This document shows positions 38,001-50,204 of a stretch of 64,000 nucleotides of DNA, in pieces. Source of the DNA: Argopecten irradians (Eukaryota > Mollusca > Bivalvia > Pectinida > Pectinidae); the NCBI RefSeq assembly GCF_041381155.1, contig NC_091135.1, positions 58,874,567 through 58,938,566 of the forward strand, in the 5' to 3' direction. The position numbers and the translations under genes were made by a program. Position 1 is the first letter of the stretch; each line of letters starts with the position of its first letter. The notes below the pieces were generated by a model. The model saw nothing but the letters and a program-made list of their open reading frames with translations, was not told where the DNA came from and did no database searches.

Positions 38001-41000
38001 AGATCTATGTACCTCTATAAGAAAGCTCCCAAGATCTACGTACCTCTGTAAGGAACCTCCCAAGATCTATGTACCTCTTGTAAGGAACCTCCCAAGATCT
38101 ACGTACCTTTGTAAGGAACCTCCCAAGATCTAAGTACCTTTGTAAGGAACCTCCCAAGATCTATGTACCTTTGTAAGTAACCACCCAAGATCTACCTACC
38201 TTTGTAAGGAACCTCCCAAGATCTACATACCGTTGTAAGGAACCTCCCAAGATCTAAGTACCTTTGTAAGGAACCTCCCAAGATCTACATACCGTTGTAA
38301 GGAACCTCCCAAGATCTAAGTACCTTTGTAAGGAACCTCCCAAGATCTAAGTACCATTGTAAGGAAGCTCCCAAGATCTAAGTACCTCTGTAAGGAACCT
38401 CCCAAGATCTACGTACCTTTGTAAGAAACCTCCCAAGATCTAAGTACCTTTGTAAGGAACCTCCCAAGATCTACATACCTTTGTAAGGAACCTCCCAAGA
38501 TCTAAGTACCTTTGTAAGGAACCTCCCAAGATCTAAGTACCTTGTAAGGAAGCTCCCAAGATCTACAGTACCTTTGTAAGGAACCTCCCAAGATCTACGT
38601 ACCTCTGTAAGGAACCTCCCAAGATCTATACGTACCTTGTAAGGAAACCTCCCAAGATCTATGTACCTTTGTAAGGAACCTCCCAAGATCTACGTACCTT
38701 GTAAGGAACCTCCCAAGATCTACGTACCTTTGTAAGGAACCTCCCAAGATCTACGTACCTTTGTAAGGAACCTCCCAAGATCTACTACTTGTAAGGACTC
38801 CAAGTCTTGTACCTCTGTAAGGAACCTCCCAAGATCTACGTACCTTGTAAGGAACCTCCCAAGATCTACATACCTTTGTAAGGAACCTCCCAAATCTACA
38901 TACTGTTGTAAGGAACCTTCCCAAGCTACCTCTTTAAGGAAGCTCCAAAGATCTACGTACCTCTATAAGGAACCTCCATAGATCTACGTACCTCTGTAAG
39001 GAAGCTCCCAAGATCTACATACCTCTGTAAGGAACCTCCCAAGATCTATGTACCTTTGTAAGGAACCTCCCAAGATCTACATACCGTTGTAAGGAACCTC
39101 CAAAGATCTAAGTACCTTTGAAAGGAACATTCCAAGATCTATGTACCTTTGTAAGTAACCACCCAAGACCTGCCTACCTTTGTGAGGAACCTCCCAAGAT
39201 CTACATACCGTTGTAAGGAACCTCCCAAGATCTATGTACCTTTGTAAGGAACCTCCCAAGATCTACGTACCTTTGTAAGAAACCTCCCAAGATCTACATA
39301 CTGTTGTAAGGAAGCTCCCAAGATCTACTTACCTTAGTAAGGAACCTCCTAAGATCTAAGTACCTTTGTAAGGAACCTCCCAAGATCTACATACCATTGT
39401 AAGGAAGCTCCCATGATATACATACCTCTGTAAGGAAGCTCCCAAGATCTACGTACCTCTGTAAGGAACCTCCCAAGATCTATGTACCTCTGTAAGGAAC
39501 CTACCAAGATCTACATACCATTGTAAGGAAACTCCCAAAGATCTATGTACCTTTGTAAGGAACCTCCCGAGATCTACATACCGTTGTAAGGAACCTCCAA
39601 AGATCTATGTACCTCTGTAAGGAACCTCCAAAGATCTACGTACCTCTATAAGGAAGCTCCCAAGATCTACTTACCTTAGTAAGGAACCTCCCAAGATCTA
39701 CATACCTTTGTAAGAAAACCTCCCAAGATCTACATACTGTTGTAAGGAAGCTCCCAAGATCTACGTACCTTAGTAAGGAACCTCCTAAGATCTAAGTACC
39801 TCTGTAAGGAACCTCCCAAGATCTACGTACCTTTGTAAGGAACTCCCAAGATCTACGTACCTTGTAAGAAACCTCCCAAGATCTACGTACCTTTGTAAGA
39901 AACCTCCCAAGATCTACGTACCTACTGTTGTAAGGAAGCTCCCAAGATCTACGTACCTTGTAAGGAACCTCCAAGATCTAAGTACCTTGTAAGGAACCTC
40001 CAAGATCTACGTACCTTTGTAAGGAACCTACCAAGATCTATGTACCTCTGTAAGGAAGCTCCCAAGATCTATGTACCTCTGTAAGGAAGCTCCCAAGATC
40101 TACGTACCTCTGTAAGGAACCTCCCAAGATCTACGTACCTCTGTAAGGAAGCTCCCAAGATCTATGTACCTCTGTAAGGAAGCTCCCAAGATCTACGTAC
40201 CTCTGTAAGGAACCTCCTAAGATCTATGTACCTCTGTAAGTAACCTACCAAGATCTACATACCGTTGTAAGGAACCTCCCAAGATCTACTTACCTTAGTA
40301 AGGAACCTCCCAAGATCTATGTACCTTTGTAAGGAACCTCCCGAGATCTACATACCGTTGTAAGGAACCTCCAAAGATCTATGTACCTCTATAAGAAAGC
40401 TCCCAAGATCTACGTACCTCTGTAAGGAACCTCCCAAGATCTATGTACCTTTGTAAGGAACATTCCAAGATCTATGTACCTTTTTAAGTAACCACCCAAG
40501 ACCTACCTACCTTTGTAAGGAACCTCCCAAGATCTACATACCGTTGTAAGGAACCTCCCAAGATCTAAGTACCTTTGTAAGGAACCTCCCAAGATCTACG
40601 TACCTCTGTAAGGAACATCCCTAGATCTATGTACCTTTGTAAGGAACCTCCCTAGATCTACGTACCGTTGTAAGGAACCTCACAAGATCTAAGTACCTTT
40701 GAAAGGAACATTCCAAGATCTACGTTCCTGAGTAAGGAACCTCCTAATATCTACGTACCTTTGTAAGGAACCTCCCAAGATCTACGTACCTTTGTAAGAA
40801 ACCTCCAAAGATCTAAGTACCTTTATAAGGAACCTCCCAAGATCTACATACCGTTGTAAGGAACCTCCCAAGATCTAAGTACCTTTGTAAGGAACCTCCC
40901 AAGATCTAAGTACCATTGTAAGGAAGCTCCCAAGATCTACATACCTCTGTAAGGAAGCTCCCAAGATCTACGTACCTCTGTAAGGAACCTCCCAAGATCT

Positions 41001-44000
41001 AAGTACCTTTGTAAGGAACATTCCAAGATCTATGTACCTTTGTAAGTAACCACCCAAGACCTACCTACCTTTGTAAGGAACCTCCCAAGATCTACATACC
41101 GTTGTAAGGAACCTCCCAAGATCTAAGTACCGTTGTAAGGAACCTCCCAAGATCTAAGTACCTTTGTAAGGAACCTCCCAAGATCTACGTACCTTTGTAA
41201 GAAACCTCCCAAGATCTACATACTGTTGTAAGGAAGCTCCCAAGATCTACTTACCTTAGTAAGGAACCTCCTAAGATCTAAGTACCTTTGTAAGGAACAT
41301 CCCAAGATCTACGTACCATTGTAAGGAAGCTCCCATGATCTACATACCTCTGTAAGGAAGCTCCCAAGATCTACGTACCTTTGAAAGGAACATTCCAAGA
41401 TCTACGTTCCTGAGTAAGGAACCTCCTAATATCTACGTACCTTTGTAAGGAACCTCCCAAGATCTACGTACCTTTGTAAGGAACCTCCAAAGATCTAAGT
41501 ACCTTTGTAAGGAACCTCCCAAGATCTACATACCGTTGTAAGGAACCTCCCAAGATCTAAGTACCTTTGTAAGAAACCTCCCAAGATCTAAGTACCATTG
41601 TAAGGAAGCTCCCAAGATCTACATACCTCTGTAAGGAAGCTCCCAAGATCTACGTACCTCTGTAAGGAACCTCCCAAGATCTAGGTACCTTTGAAAGGAA
41701 AATTCCAAGATCTATGTACCTTTGTAAGTAACCACCTAAGACCTACCCACCTTTGTAAGGAACCTCCCAAGATCTACGTACCGTTGTAAGGAACCTCACA
41801 AGATCTACGTACCTTTGAAAGGAACATTCCAAGATCTACGTTCCTGAGTAAGGAACCTCCTAATATCTACATACCTTTGTAAGGAACCTCCCAAGATCTA
41901 AGTACCTTTGTAAGGAACCTCCAAAGATCTAAGTACCTTTGTAAGGAACCTCCCAAGATCTAAGTACCTTTGTAAGGAGCCTCCCAAGATCTACGTACCT
42001 TTAAAAGGAACATTCCAAGATCTACGTACCTTTGTAAGGAACCTCCCTGAGATCTTCAAGGTCACATTTATTACCAGCCATGGCTAACACTATATTTGGT
42101 GAGGCATTCTTTCTTAACTCAGTGATCCATTCCTTCACAGCCCGGAATGTTTGCTAAACATCAGAGAATAATATCATAAGGTGTAGATTTCATTAAAAAT
42201 ATTCCAGCTCTGTCAATCTATGAATAATGGAAAGGTAGTGTTAAGAAAAGGATTTAAAGGAAACAACCTATGGTTTAAATGTAACAGTCTCTAGTTAAAT
42301 TAATGGTATTCTACTTAGCCTGTCACAAGTAAGGAATCAAATTTTTTCAGGGTAGAATTTCAGTCACTTCTAAAATCTCATCTTAATACAATTTGTGTAT
42401 GATGTAACCATAAAATTGGTATTGCCCAAGCTTATTTTTTTTCATAAAGAACGAAAGGTGATATTAAATGATAAAAAAATTTAAAAAAAAGTTGTAACAG
42501 CAGATGAGACTGGACTGGTATGATTAACATTATATATCATGCCCCCACCCTCTCAATTTCAAGAGGCATACATCATATAAATTGTTGCCAAAAGCTGAAT
42601 GGCTTACCTCCCTTGTGATGTCATATACTACAATGGCTGCAGCTGATCCTCTATAATACATAGGAGCCAGAGCTCTGTACTGTAAACAAAAGGCCATAAA
42701 TAGTTGTGTAAAAATAATTGTCAGAAAATTTATAAGGCGGGCAATTCATTAAATATTTGAATTTAAGAACAACATTATATCTCAATATAACATGCATATT
42801 AGCTGCAATATTGTAGCTCAAAAGACTTTTTGACAGACAATGATGTCATCTGTATAGCTACAATTGGTGCCTATTACTGCTAATGGAGCAAAGTATTGAT
42901 TATGCAAACCATTATAAAACGCTTGTTTGCATTTTTATGTACGTGTTTGATATCGCTTACCTATTAGGCAATAAAACTGAACCACATAAAATACCAAATT
43001 CTCATTGAGGCATTATTTTTTTACATAATACATATGAAGGTCATTCTGAAGGGAATTTATACGGCAAGTCCTCATATTGTGAATTTCACGTCTTGTGAGC
43101 GGTACGGTAGATATTAAGAATGGTAGTTAGGTTTGTTTTGGACTCAGTTCTACCCTGAGGGTAAATGATTAGGTAAATACTAGGTATGTTCAGTTCTACC
43201 CTGAGGGTAAATGATTAGGTAAATACTAGGTATGTTCAGTTCTACCCTGAGGGTAAATGATTAGGTAAATACTAGGTATGTTCAGTTCTACCTGAGGGTT
43301 AAATGATTAGGTAAATACTAGGTATGTTCAGTTCTACTCTGAGGGTAAATGATAAGGTAAATACTAGGTATGTTCAGTCTAACTTGAGGGTAAATGATTA
43401 GGTAAATACTAGGTATGTTCAGTTCTACCTTGAGGGTAAATGATTAGGTAAATACTAGGTATGTTCAGTTCTACTCTGAGGGTAAATGATTAGGTAAATA
43501 CTAGGTATGTTCAGTTCTACTCTGAGGGTAAATTATAAGGTTAATACTAGGTATGTTCAGTCTCAGTCTACTGAGGGTAAATGATTAGGTAAATACTAGG
43601 TATGTTCAGTTCTACCCTGAGGGTAAATGATTAGGTAATACTAGGTATGTTCAGTTCTACACTGAGGGTAAATGATTAGGTAAATACTAGGTATGTTCAG
43701 TTCTACCCTGAGGGTAAATGATTAGGTAAATACTAGGTATGTTCAGTTCTACACTGAGGGTAAATGATTAGGTAAATACTAGGTATGTTCAGTTCTACCC
43801 TGAGGGTAAATGATTAGGTAAATACTAGGTATGTTCAGTCTACCCTGAGGGTAAATGATTAGGTAAATACTAGGTATGTTCAGTCTACCCTGAGGGTAAA
43901 TGATTAGGTAAATACTAGGTATGTTCAGTTCTACTCTGAGGGTAAATGATTAGGTAAATACTATAGGTATGTTCAGTTCTACCCTGAGGGTAAATTATTA

Positions 44001-46934
44001 GGTAAATACTAGGTATGTTCAGTTCTACTCTGAGGGTAAATGATGAGGTAAATACTATAGGTATGTTCAGTTTTACACTGAGGGTAAATTATTAGGTTAA
44101 TACTAGGTATGTTCAGTTCTACTCTGAGGGTAAATTATAAGGTTAATACTAGGAATGTTCAGTCTAACTTGAGGGTAAATGATTAGGTAAATACTAGGTA
44201 TGTTCAGTCTAACTTGAGGGTAAATTATAAGGTAAATACTAGGTATGTTCAGTTCTAACCTGAGGGTAAATTATTAAGGTAAATACTAGGTATGTTCAGT
44301 TCTACCCTGAGGGTAAATGATTAGGTAAATACTAGGTATGTTCAGTTTTACACTGAGGGTAAATTATTAGGTTAATACTAGGTATGTTCAGTTCTACCTG
44401 AGGGTAAATGATTAGGTAAATACTAGGTATGTTCAGTCTACCTGAGGGTAAATTATTAGGTAAATACTAGGTATGCTCAGTTCTACCTGAGGGTAAATGA
44501 TTAGGTAAATACTAGGTATGTTCAGTTCTACCCTGAGGGTAAATGATTAGGTAAATACTAGGTATGTTCAGTTCTACCCTGAGGGTAAATGATTAGGTAA
44601 ATACTAGGTATGTTCAGTTCTACCCTGAGGGTAAATTATTAGGTAAATACTAGGTATGTTCAGTTCTACACTGAGGTAAATGATTAGCTAAATCCTAGGT
44701 ATGCTCAGTTCTACCCTGAGGGTAAATTATTAGGTAAATACTAGGTATGTTCAGTTCTACACTGAGGGTAAATGATTAGGTAAATCCTAGGTATGTTCAG
44801 TTCTACCCTGAGGGTAAATGATTAGGTAAATACTAGGTATGTTCAGTTCTACCTGAGGGTAAATGATTAGGTAAATACTAGGTATGTTCAGTTCTACACT
44901 GAGGGTAAATGATTAGGTAAATACTAGGTATGCTCAGTTCTACCCTGAGGGTAAATGATTAGGTAAATACTAGGTATGTTCAGTTCTACCCTGAGGGTAA
45001 ATGATTAGGTAAATACTAGGTATGTTCAGTTCTACACTGAGGGTAAATGATTAGGTAAATACTAGGTATGCTCAGTTCTACCCTGAAGGTAAATGATTAG
45101 GTAAATACTAGGTATGTTCAGTTCTACCCTGAGGGTAAATTATTAGGTTAATACTAGGTATGTTCAGTTCTACCCTGAGGGTAAATGATTAGGTAAATAC
45201 TAGGTATGCTCAGTTCTACCCTGAGGGTAAATGATCAGGTAAATACTAGGTATGTTCAGTTCTACCCTGAGGGTAAATGATTAGGTAAATACTAGGTATG
45301 TTCAGTTCTACCCTGAGGGTAAATGATTAGGTAAATACTAGGTATGTTCAGTTTTACACTGAGGGTAAATGATTAGGTAAAAACTATAGGTATGTTCAGT
45401 TCTACTCTGAGGGTAAATGATTAGGTAAATACTTTAGGTATGTTCAGTTCTACCCTGAGGGTAAATGATTAGGTAAATACTAGGTATGTTCAGTTCTACT
45501 CTGAGGGTAAATGATGAGGTAAATACTAAGTATGTTCAGTCTACCCCGAGGGTAAATGATTAGGTAAATACTATAGGTATGTTCAGTTCTACTCTGAGGG
45601 TAAATGATTAGATAAATACTAGGTATGTTCAGTTCTACTCTGAGGGTAAACCATCTCCTTATCCTTCATATCCACATACATATGGCATGATCGGGTGGTA
45701 TAGTGGTTAAGCCACTCGCCTTTCACCTAGCCGGCCGGGGTTCGATCCTGTGATGTCGTGAGGCTGTATTGCATAGGTAGCCATATGTAATACAGCCTCA
45801 GGCTACTTGAGTGTATTGTCTGAAACCAGCAAGTATGCACATCCATAGGTATGAGAGAAAATGTAGACTATACAATTTGTATCTACAGATTATCAGAGAT
45901 ATTTATCTAAATCTCTGAGATTATATATAGTGTTGGACTCATTCTCAATTTTAATCGATGATCGATCGATAATAATTTTCCTAAAGACTATCGATGATGA
46001 AAGGTAATAATCAATTAATTAAATGGGAGATAATTTGTGTTTATTTCATACTTTTCTGAACCTTTCTTATGTAATATACATGTACAAAACAACATTTCTC
46101 TATAATTCAAATGTGAAGCAAAGAAAAAAAACTGCTTTAATTAATACTGTTGGTTCATCTTTCTGGGTTTTTTTTGCAGATGAATTAAAAGGTTAATTAA
46201 ATATATAATTTTCATTTTTTTTTTTATCTTTTTATTTTTATTTTTTTTTTTTTTTTGTAAATGATATTTACATCATTATATTTAAGGACTGAGAAGATTT
46301 AGAAGAAATGTCTTAAATTTTTGTTTAAAAAATATGACAGCTCATGAAATGACAGCCCGCTTTTGAAATTAAGACAGTAACCCTCGCACCCGCAAGCTAC
46401 ATGTACATCAAAGGCTGCGGCGGCAGATATCAATGGAAAATCAGTCGTTGTCAAACGTCACGGTCGGTGCACAAACACAAATGCTCTCGCAACAGATTTG
46501 TCCAAAACCCAGAGTGACAAATCCTTCTCACTTGAATCCTTGATTGTAGATACTGTGGATATAATTTCATTCCTGTTTTACCTAATCATGTATATTGTTA
46601 ACCTTATCAAAACTATGTCACACATGTTATCCTTGAATAAAGTGTGACGGAATGACATTATTTGTGTGTATAATGTATATATATATTTATCTGTGATCAC
46701 ATGACTCTCTTCCGTCAAATCGAAAGTTACAGAAAGATCATAATGATCAAGAACTCATATACACACATATAACGTTTCAAAGGAAAATACACAGTATAGA
46801 GACATCAAGTGTTGGGAACAAACAAAATCGCAGAGCTTCTTAAGAATCAGGAAATCATTTTTACAATGTAAACATCGACACACTAGTCGATCACTTACGC
46901 CCAAGAGGCATAGTTTCACTTCCCTCACTGCCAT
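35034..46934 (-). CDS. RAB22A: Rab22/Rab31-like small GTPase with P-loop/switch exons not found
   Basis: Endosomal Rab of the Rab5/22/31 group. Exons found on the minus strand: 46899-46934 (MAVREVKLCLLG), 42608-42679 (YRALAPMYYRGSAAAIVVYD plus ITRE), 42030-42153 (QTFRAVKEW, ending GNKCDLEDLREVPYK), 35375-35467 (VEEYARQRNAIFIETSALTA plus VNVPELFTEI) and 35034-35176 (ARQLPPDDMGPS to the stop). Visible motifs are the switch II end, NKCD (guanine specificity) and ETSAL (G5). The ALAPMYYRGSAAA and MAxREvKxCLLG signatures fit Rab22A best. Between the first and second exons the family needs about 50 residues (GxxGxGKS P-loop, switch I, WDTAGQE). No such exon is present; a 46-bp minisatellite lies there. 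Phases are 0 on both sides, so joining the visible exons keeps frame but gives no nucleotide-binding loop. The C-terminal CC is followed by 15 more residues. It is either a real gene with assembly loss or a decaying copy. Confidence 0.85.
35564..42054. repeat. 31-bp minisatellite of about 208 units filling a Rab intron
   Basis: Units on the + strand contain TTTGTAAGGAACCTCCCAAG followed by ATCTACGTACC, with recurrent variants (TCTGTAAGG, CGTTGTAAGG, TTAGTAAGG, GAAGCTCCC). The intron is 35468-42029, and all but about 100 bp of it is array. On the gene strand each unit reads GGGAGGTTCCTTACAAAG then GTACGTA, the same as the end of the upstream exon (42030-42054) and its 5' splice site. Short frames across the array (LGRFLTKVHRSWEVP types) are not genes. 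Confidence 0.98.
36721..40440. repeat. Higher-order duplication inside the 31-bp array
   Basis: The ordered set of variants at about 36721-38050, including the rare GTAAGTAACCACCCAAGACC, GCCTACCTTTGTGAGG and CTCCCATGATATACATACC units, recurs in the same order at about 39001-40440, an offset near 2.3 kb. Rare GAAAGGAACATTCCAAGATC units recur again at 40690, 41385 and 41815, suggesting shorter later duplications. Confidence 0.8.
43145..45650. repeat. 46-bp minisatellite, about 54 units, in the Rab intron
   Basis: Units contain GTTCAGTTCTACCCTGAGGG then TAAATGATTAGGTAAATACT and AGGTAT. Variants include ACTCTGAGG, ACACTGAGG, AACTTGAGG and ATTATTAGG. It lies between the Rab exons at 42608-42679 and 46899-46934. 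On the gene strand each unit carries a TTTACCCTCAG acceptor-like string. Confidence 0.97.
45688..45875 (+). mobile_element. tRNA-Glu-derived SINE
   Basis: GGGTGGTATAGTGGTTAAGC gives an A box and GGGGTTCGATCC a B box, spaced as in a tRNA. The anticodon-arm region CCTTTCACC matches tRNA-Glu(UUC). A non-tRNA body follows, with the inverted pair GAGGCTGTATT and AATACAGCCTC. The acceptor stem does not close, so this is a SINE, not a functional tRNA. The right end is not certain. Confidence 0.7.
45876..46898. other. Remainder of the Rab first intron
   Basis: Contains ATCGATGATCGATCGATAAT near 45955, T-rich tracts near 46207-46256, and a more GC-balanced block at 46380-46560 that might be a transposon remnant. 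I searched the minus strand here for the Rab P-loop and WDTAGQE coding sequence and did not find it. Confidence 0.45.
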
Positions 46935-47074
46935 GGCTCACGTCACTGGAGAAAGAAATTCATTCATAATAACCCGGAGATTCAATATAATAAATGCAAG
47001 TCGACGATTGCATAGAATTCTTACAACTTTCATTTAAATTTGTATCCCGTGTTACACGAACAACCTTACTAAGT

Positions 47075-47085
47075 CCGCCATATTG
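47075..47085 (-). promoter_or_regulatory. YY1-like element upstream of the Rab gene
   Basis: On the minus strand the sequence reads AATATGGCGGACTT, close to the AANATGGCGG YY1 core, about 145 bp before the Rab ATG. YY1 sites near transcription starts are common in housekeeping genes. Motif only. Confidence 0.35.
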
Positions 47086-47113
47086 ATTTTGGGAATTTTA
47101 CACTTTAGACAAG

Positions 47114-47132
47114 TCACATGATCATCACGTGA
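47114..47132. promoter_or_regulatory. E-box pair with a CLEAR-type core upstream of the Rab gene
   Basis: TCACATGATCATCACGTGA holds TCACATGA and the perfect palindrome TCACGTGA, about 190 bp before the start codon. TCACGTGA is the core of the TFEB/TFE3 (CLEAR) and MITF/USF sites, which would suit an endolysosomal Rab. Inference from the motif. Confidence 0.35.
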
Positions 47133-48007
47133 TTTCTTTAAAGCGCGCGAAAATTCGAAATATAGTTACCTTGTTTTATTTTCACATTGTTTTCTGTTGT
47201 TGTCTTTTTCTATCAAAATAAATGAAGAACATTTAATCAACCGATAATCCCAATCTTTACAAACACTTACCTGTTACCTGTTACCTGTCGTAGAGGTCTT
47301 CATATTATAGGCCGTACAAGATTCATGTCCATATTTTGATTTACCATTCCCTTGATAGTCTAATTAAAGATTTGTATTAGAATACTAGAGCCAATGGGAA
47401 TGTCGTTTTGGTACATTCCTGATTTTAACACTGATTACAAGCATTCTAATGCGATCTATCGTAAATTTTGCGCGGGACTCAGTATTTAATGGTGGGGGTT
47501 ATTAAATAATATTACCCTACAAATAGCCTCTGAACTCAAGAGAGATTGGTTATTTATCGGCAAGGATTTATAAGCGTCATCTACAATTATATACGTCCTT
47601 ATCGGTTAACATCCCGAGTATGTATACGCCAAACAGTTTTGCTTGGAGATTGGTGTTTTTCGACAATGTTTCAATGGTAACAGAAACATAATATCAAAAA
47701 TGAAAAGTCATTGATAGCAGATAGGGCACATCCAAATATTGATTTTTTTTTACACAAAACTGGGTGTGATGTGTCTTTACATATTCCCATTATAATTCAA
47801 CGCTACTTTTTAATTTTAAAAACAATTTACAAACTATTGTTTATCATTCATTGTTCAAATATTCTGTAATATTTCAGTCAACGCTCATCAAATTGGTATA
47901 GTTTTCACAGAAATCAACATAGAGAAATTTTACTGGGCAATAGTCATTTACGAGAAGAGCGAGCATGAAGAGAAACTTTGTCAACATAGACAAAGCTTCT
48001 CTTTACA

Positions 48008-48181
48008 GAAGCCCATTGGTGCCAAATTAGATGAGAAAAATAAAAAGTATTGCGAATAAACGCAATACTTTTAGGAATAAACGCAATACTTAGTTTTACG
48101 TTTATTCGCAATAAGTATTCCGTTTATTCTCATTACTTTTTTTTTTAATTTTTCATATCTAATTTGGCACAAATGGGCTTC
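48008..48181. repeat. Fold-back element with internal repeats
   Basis: Ends GAAGCCCATTGGTGCCAAAT and ATTTGGCACAAATGGGCTTC are inverted with one mismatch. Inside, AATAAACGCAATACTT occurs twice and its complement AAGTATT once in opposite orientation, making the whole 174 bp nearly palindromic. MITE-like and non-coding. Confidence 0.85.
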
Positions 48182-50204
48182 CGTATTAGAAAGAGCATAC
48201 CTTTTGTATCATATTTATGACAAAGCTTTGTTGAGCTTTCGCTTCCTTTTTTTTACCATTAAATCAATTATAAGATGTACATTGTTTCTGTTTACAGGAT
48301 GTTACTGGGATATCAATCATAAACAGTGAGACTGCCAGGAATAAATACTAAAACCATTATCATTCCCTAAAATAATTTTCTTGTTTTCTAGAGACAGATA
48401 GTTTCACAGTACACTGTGGCTTTCTATTTTCTATCGTCTGTATCTGAAACTTTGTAAACTATATCGGACACAAACGAGGTGAATATAAATATATAACTTG
48501 TTTTCCGGAAAATTACCTTATGTAATATTTATCTTCTAGGGGTAAATGTCTTTCTTATAACATACATGTATCTGAACGATTAAACCTTCCTGGAAGACGT
48601 TTCAAAGCCATGCAAGATGTTGCTAAAATGTTAAAACCGTAGAGGAAACATCACCTAAGAATTGTATTCAATCTGAACTCCACTCTAAATTCAGTGGGGT
48701 TTTTTCATTCTTCATTTTGGTCATAATCGTCGTGCATATACACGTAAGAATATCTTTTCCTGGTTTTCCATATGGGTTCAATACATGTGACATTAATCAG
48801 CACATATGCATCCGATTTCATGAGAGAACCTTCAGTAGATCTTTTTATTTTTTAACTCTAATGAAAACCAACACAGATTGATTTTGAATAAGGTGTTTTA
48901 TTCTTATTTCTTCAGATATGAAATATGATCAAACAGATGTTATTGACTAGCCAAATCTAGAAAGCAGGAGTAGAGATATTGACGGCCTAGACAGATACAA
49001 ATGATATCTGTCTTAATATCAGTTACAATATAAACGACATTGCTGCTCTCTTACATATAGCTGATAACCGGACTCAATTAACTCTGGCTGGTAATTGGGG
49101 TAGTGTCACGTGACATCCCAGACTTAATATCAATAACTATGAATTAGGCCGACTAAATTGGCGCGGACAGATGGACGTCCGCCACAGAATTCTCGTTGCA
49201 ATCACATTACGTAGTAACTAGTACACTTCGTGTGTTCTGTGTTTTTTATTACGAAATATCAAACGCATCTAATGGGCCAGGTCTTTGTGTGAAACACACA
49301 GGAAAATTGTTATGATATTATGATGAAGATTATTTACATAAATTAGCAAAACTGTTTAATATGATTGCTGCTTCTGTGGTTTTGGAATTTAATTAGGATG
49401 TTCCAAACTGAGCAGCGAGTAGTTATGGAGGGGTCCTTGATAGAACTAATCGGTCTTTTGTCAGCTCGTCACAGCCGGACCAGATCCCCCCTGCCGTCAT
49501 ATATGGATTTGATTACACTTTGCGGTTGAATATGACAGCATTGCATTAAATAAAAACCGCAGAATTGTGATGTGTCGAGATAAGAAAACAAAGTTTTTAG
49601 TTAACAATGCGGAGTCCTGTCTGACAAGAAATCATCCTGGTATCAGATTCCATTCTCCGTCTCTCGATAACCGAAACATAAGCCCGTTAAATTGGCAAAA
49701 TAGATAAATATTTCTCCTCCAGTTGTAATTTTCGTTTACTGTCCTTTTCTTTACTGGTGTCATCACAAGATATATGCTTTTAATAAGCAGTTGCAATCAA
49801 ACGGAAATAATCTTTTAAGCACAGATTGATACTTCTAGCTTGACAAGAAACTTAGGAAGGTCTAAACGTGTACAATGTAATTACATGTATAAACAAGTAA
49901 AACACTTACGCGGATGCGTATCGTTTCACTTTGTCTTAAGCAACACACTTTTAGATATCGGAAATTTACTTGAGGAGTGGATAAGCGGAGATGATTGTAT
50001 TATTGCTCTTGATGGTATTAGAAAGGCTGAGCACCACAGTATCACAAAGGTACACCTCACACGTCCTTCAATAACTTAATAATAGAATGAGGAATGGTGT
50101 TTTGGGTGAAAATGGTACTATAAAAAAGTGCACACAAAAATGAAATGTCACTGTTGATTTGCTAATTGCATGTAATTTGACTAATTTCCGAGTAAAATAA
50201 GTAC

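Noticed and set aside
36728-39974. Minus-strand frames with LGRFLTKVHRSWEVP-type repeats
   Set aside because: Translations of the intronic 31-bp array, each short and frame-shifting with the unit length.
35564-45650. CRISPR-like array
   Set aside because: Units are contiguous without unique spacers and the context is an animal gene intron.
45692-45757. Possible functional tRNA-Glu gene
   Set aside because: A and B boxes are good but the acceptor stem does not pair and a SINE-type body follows.
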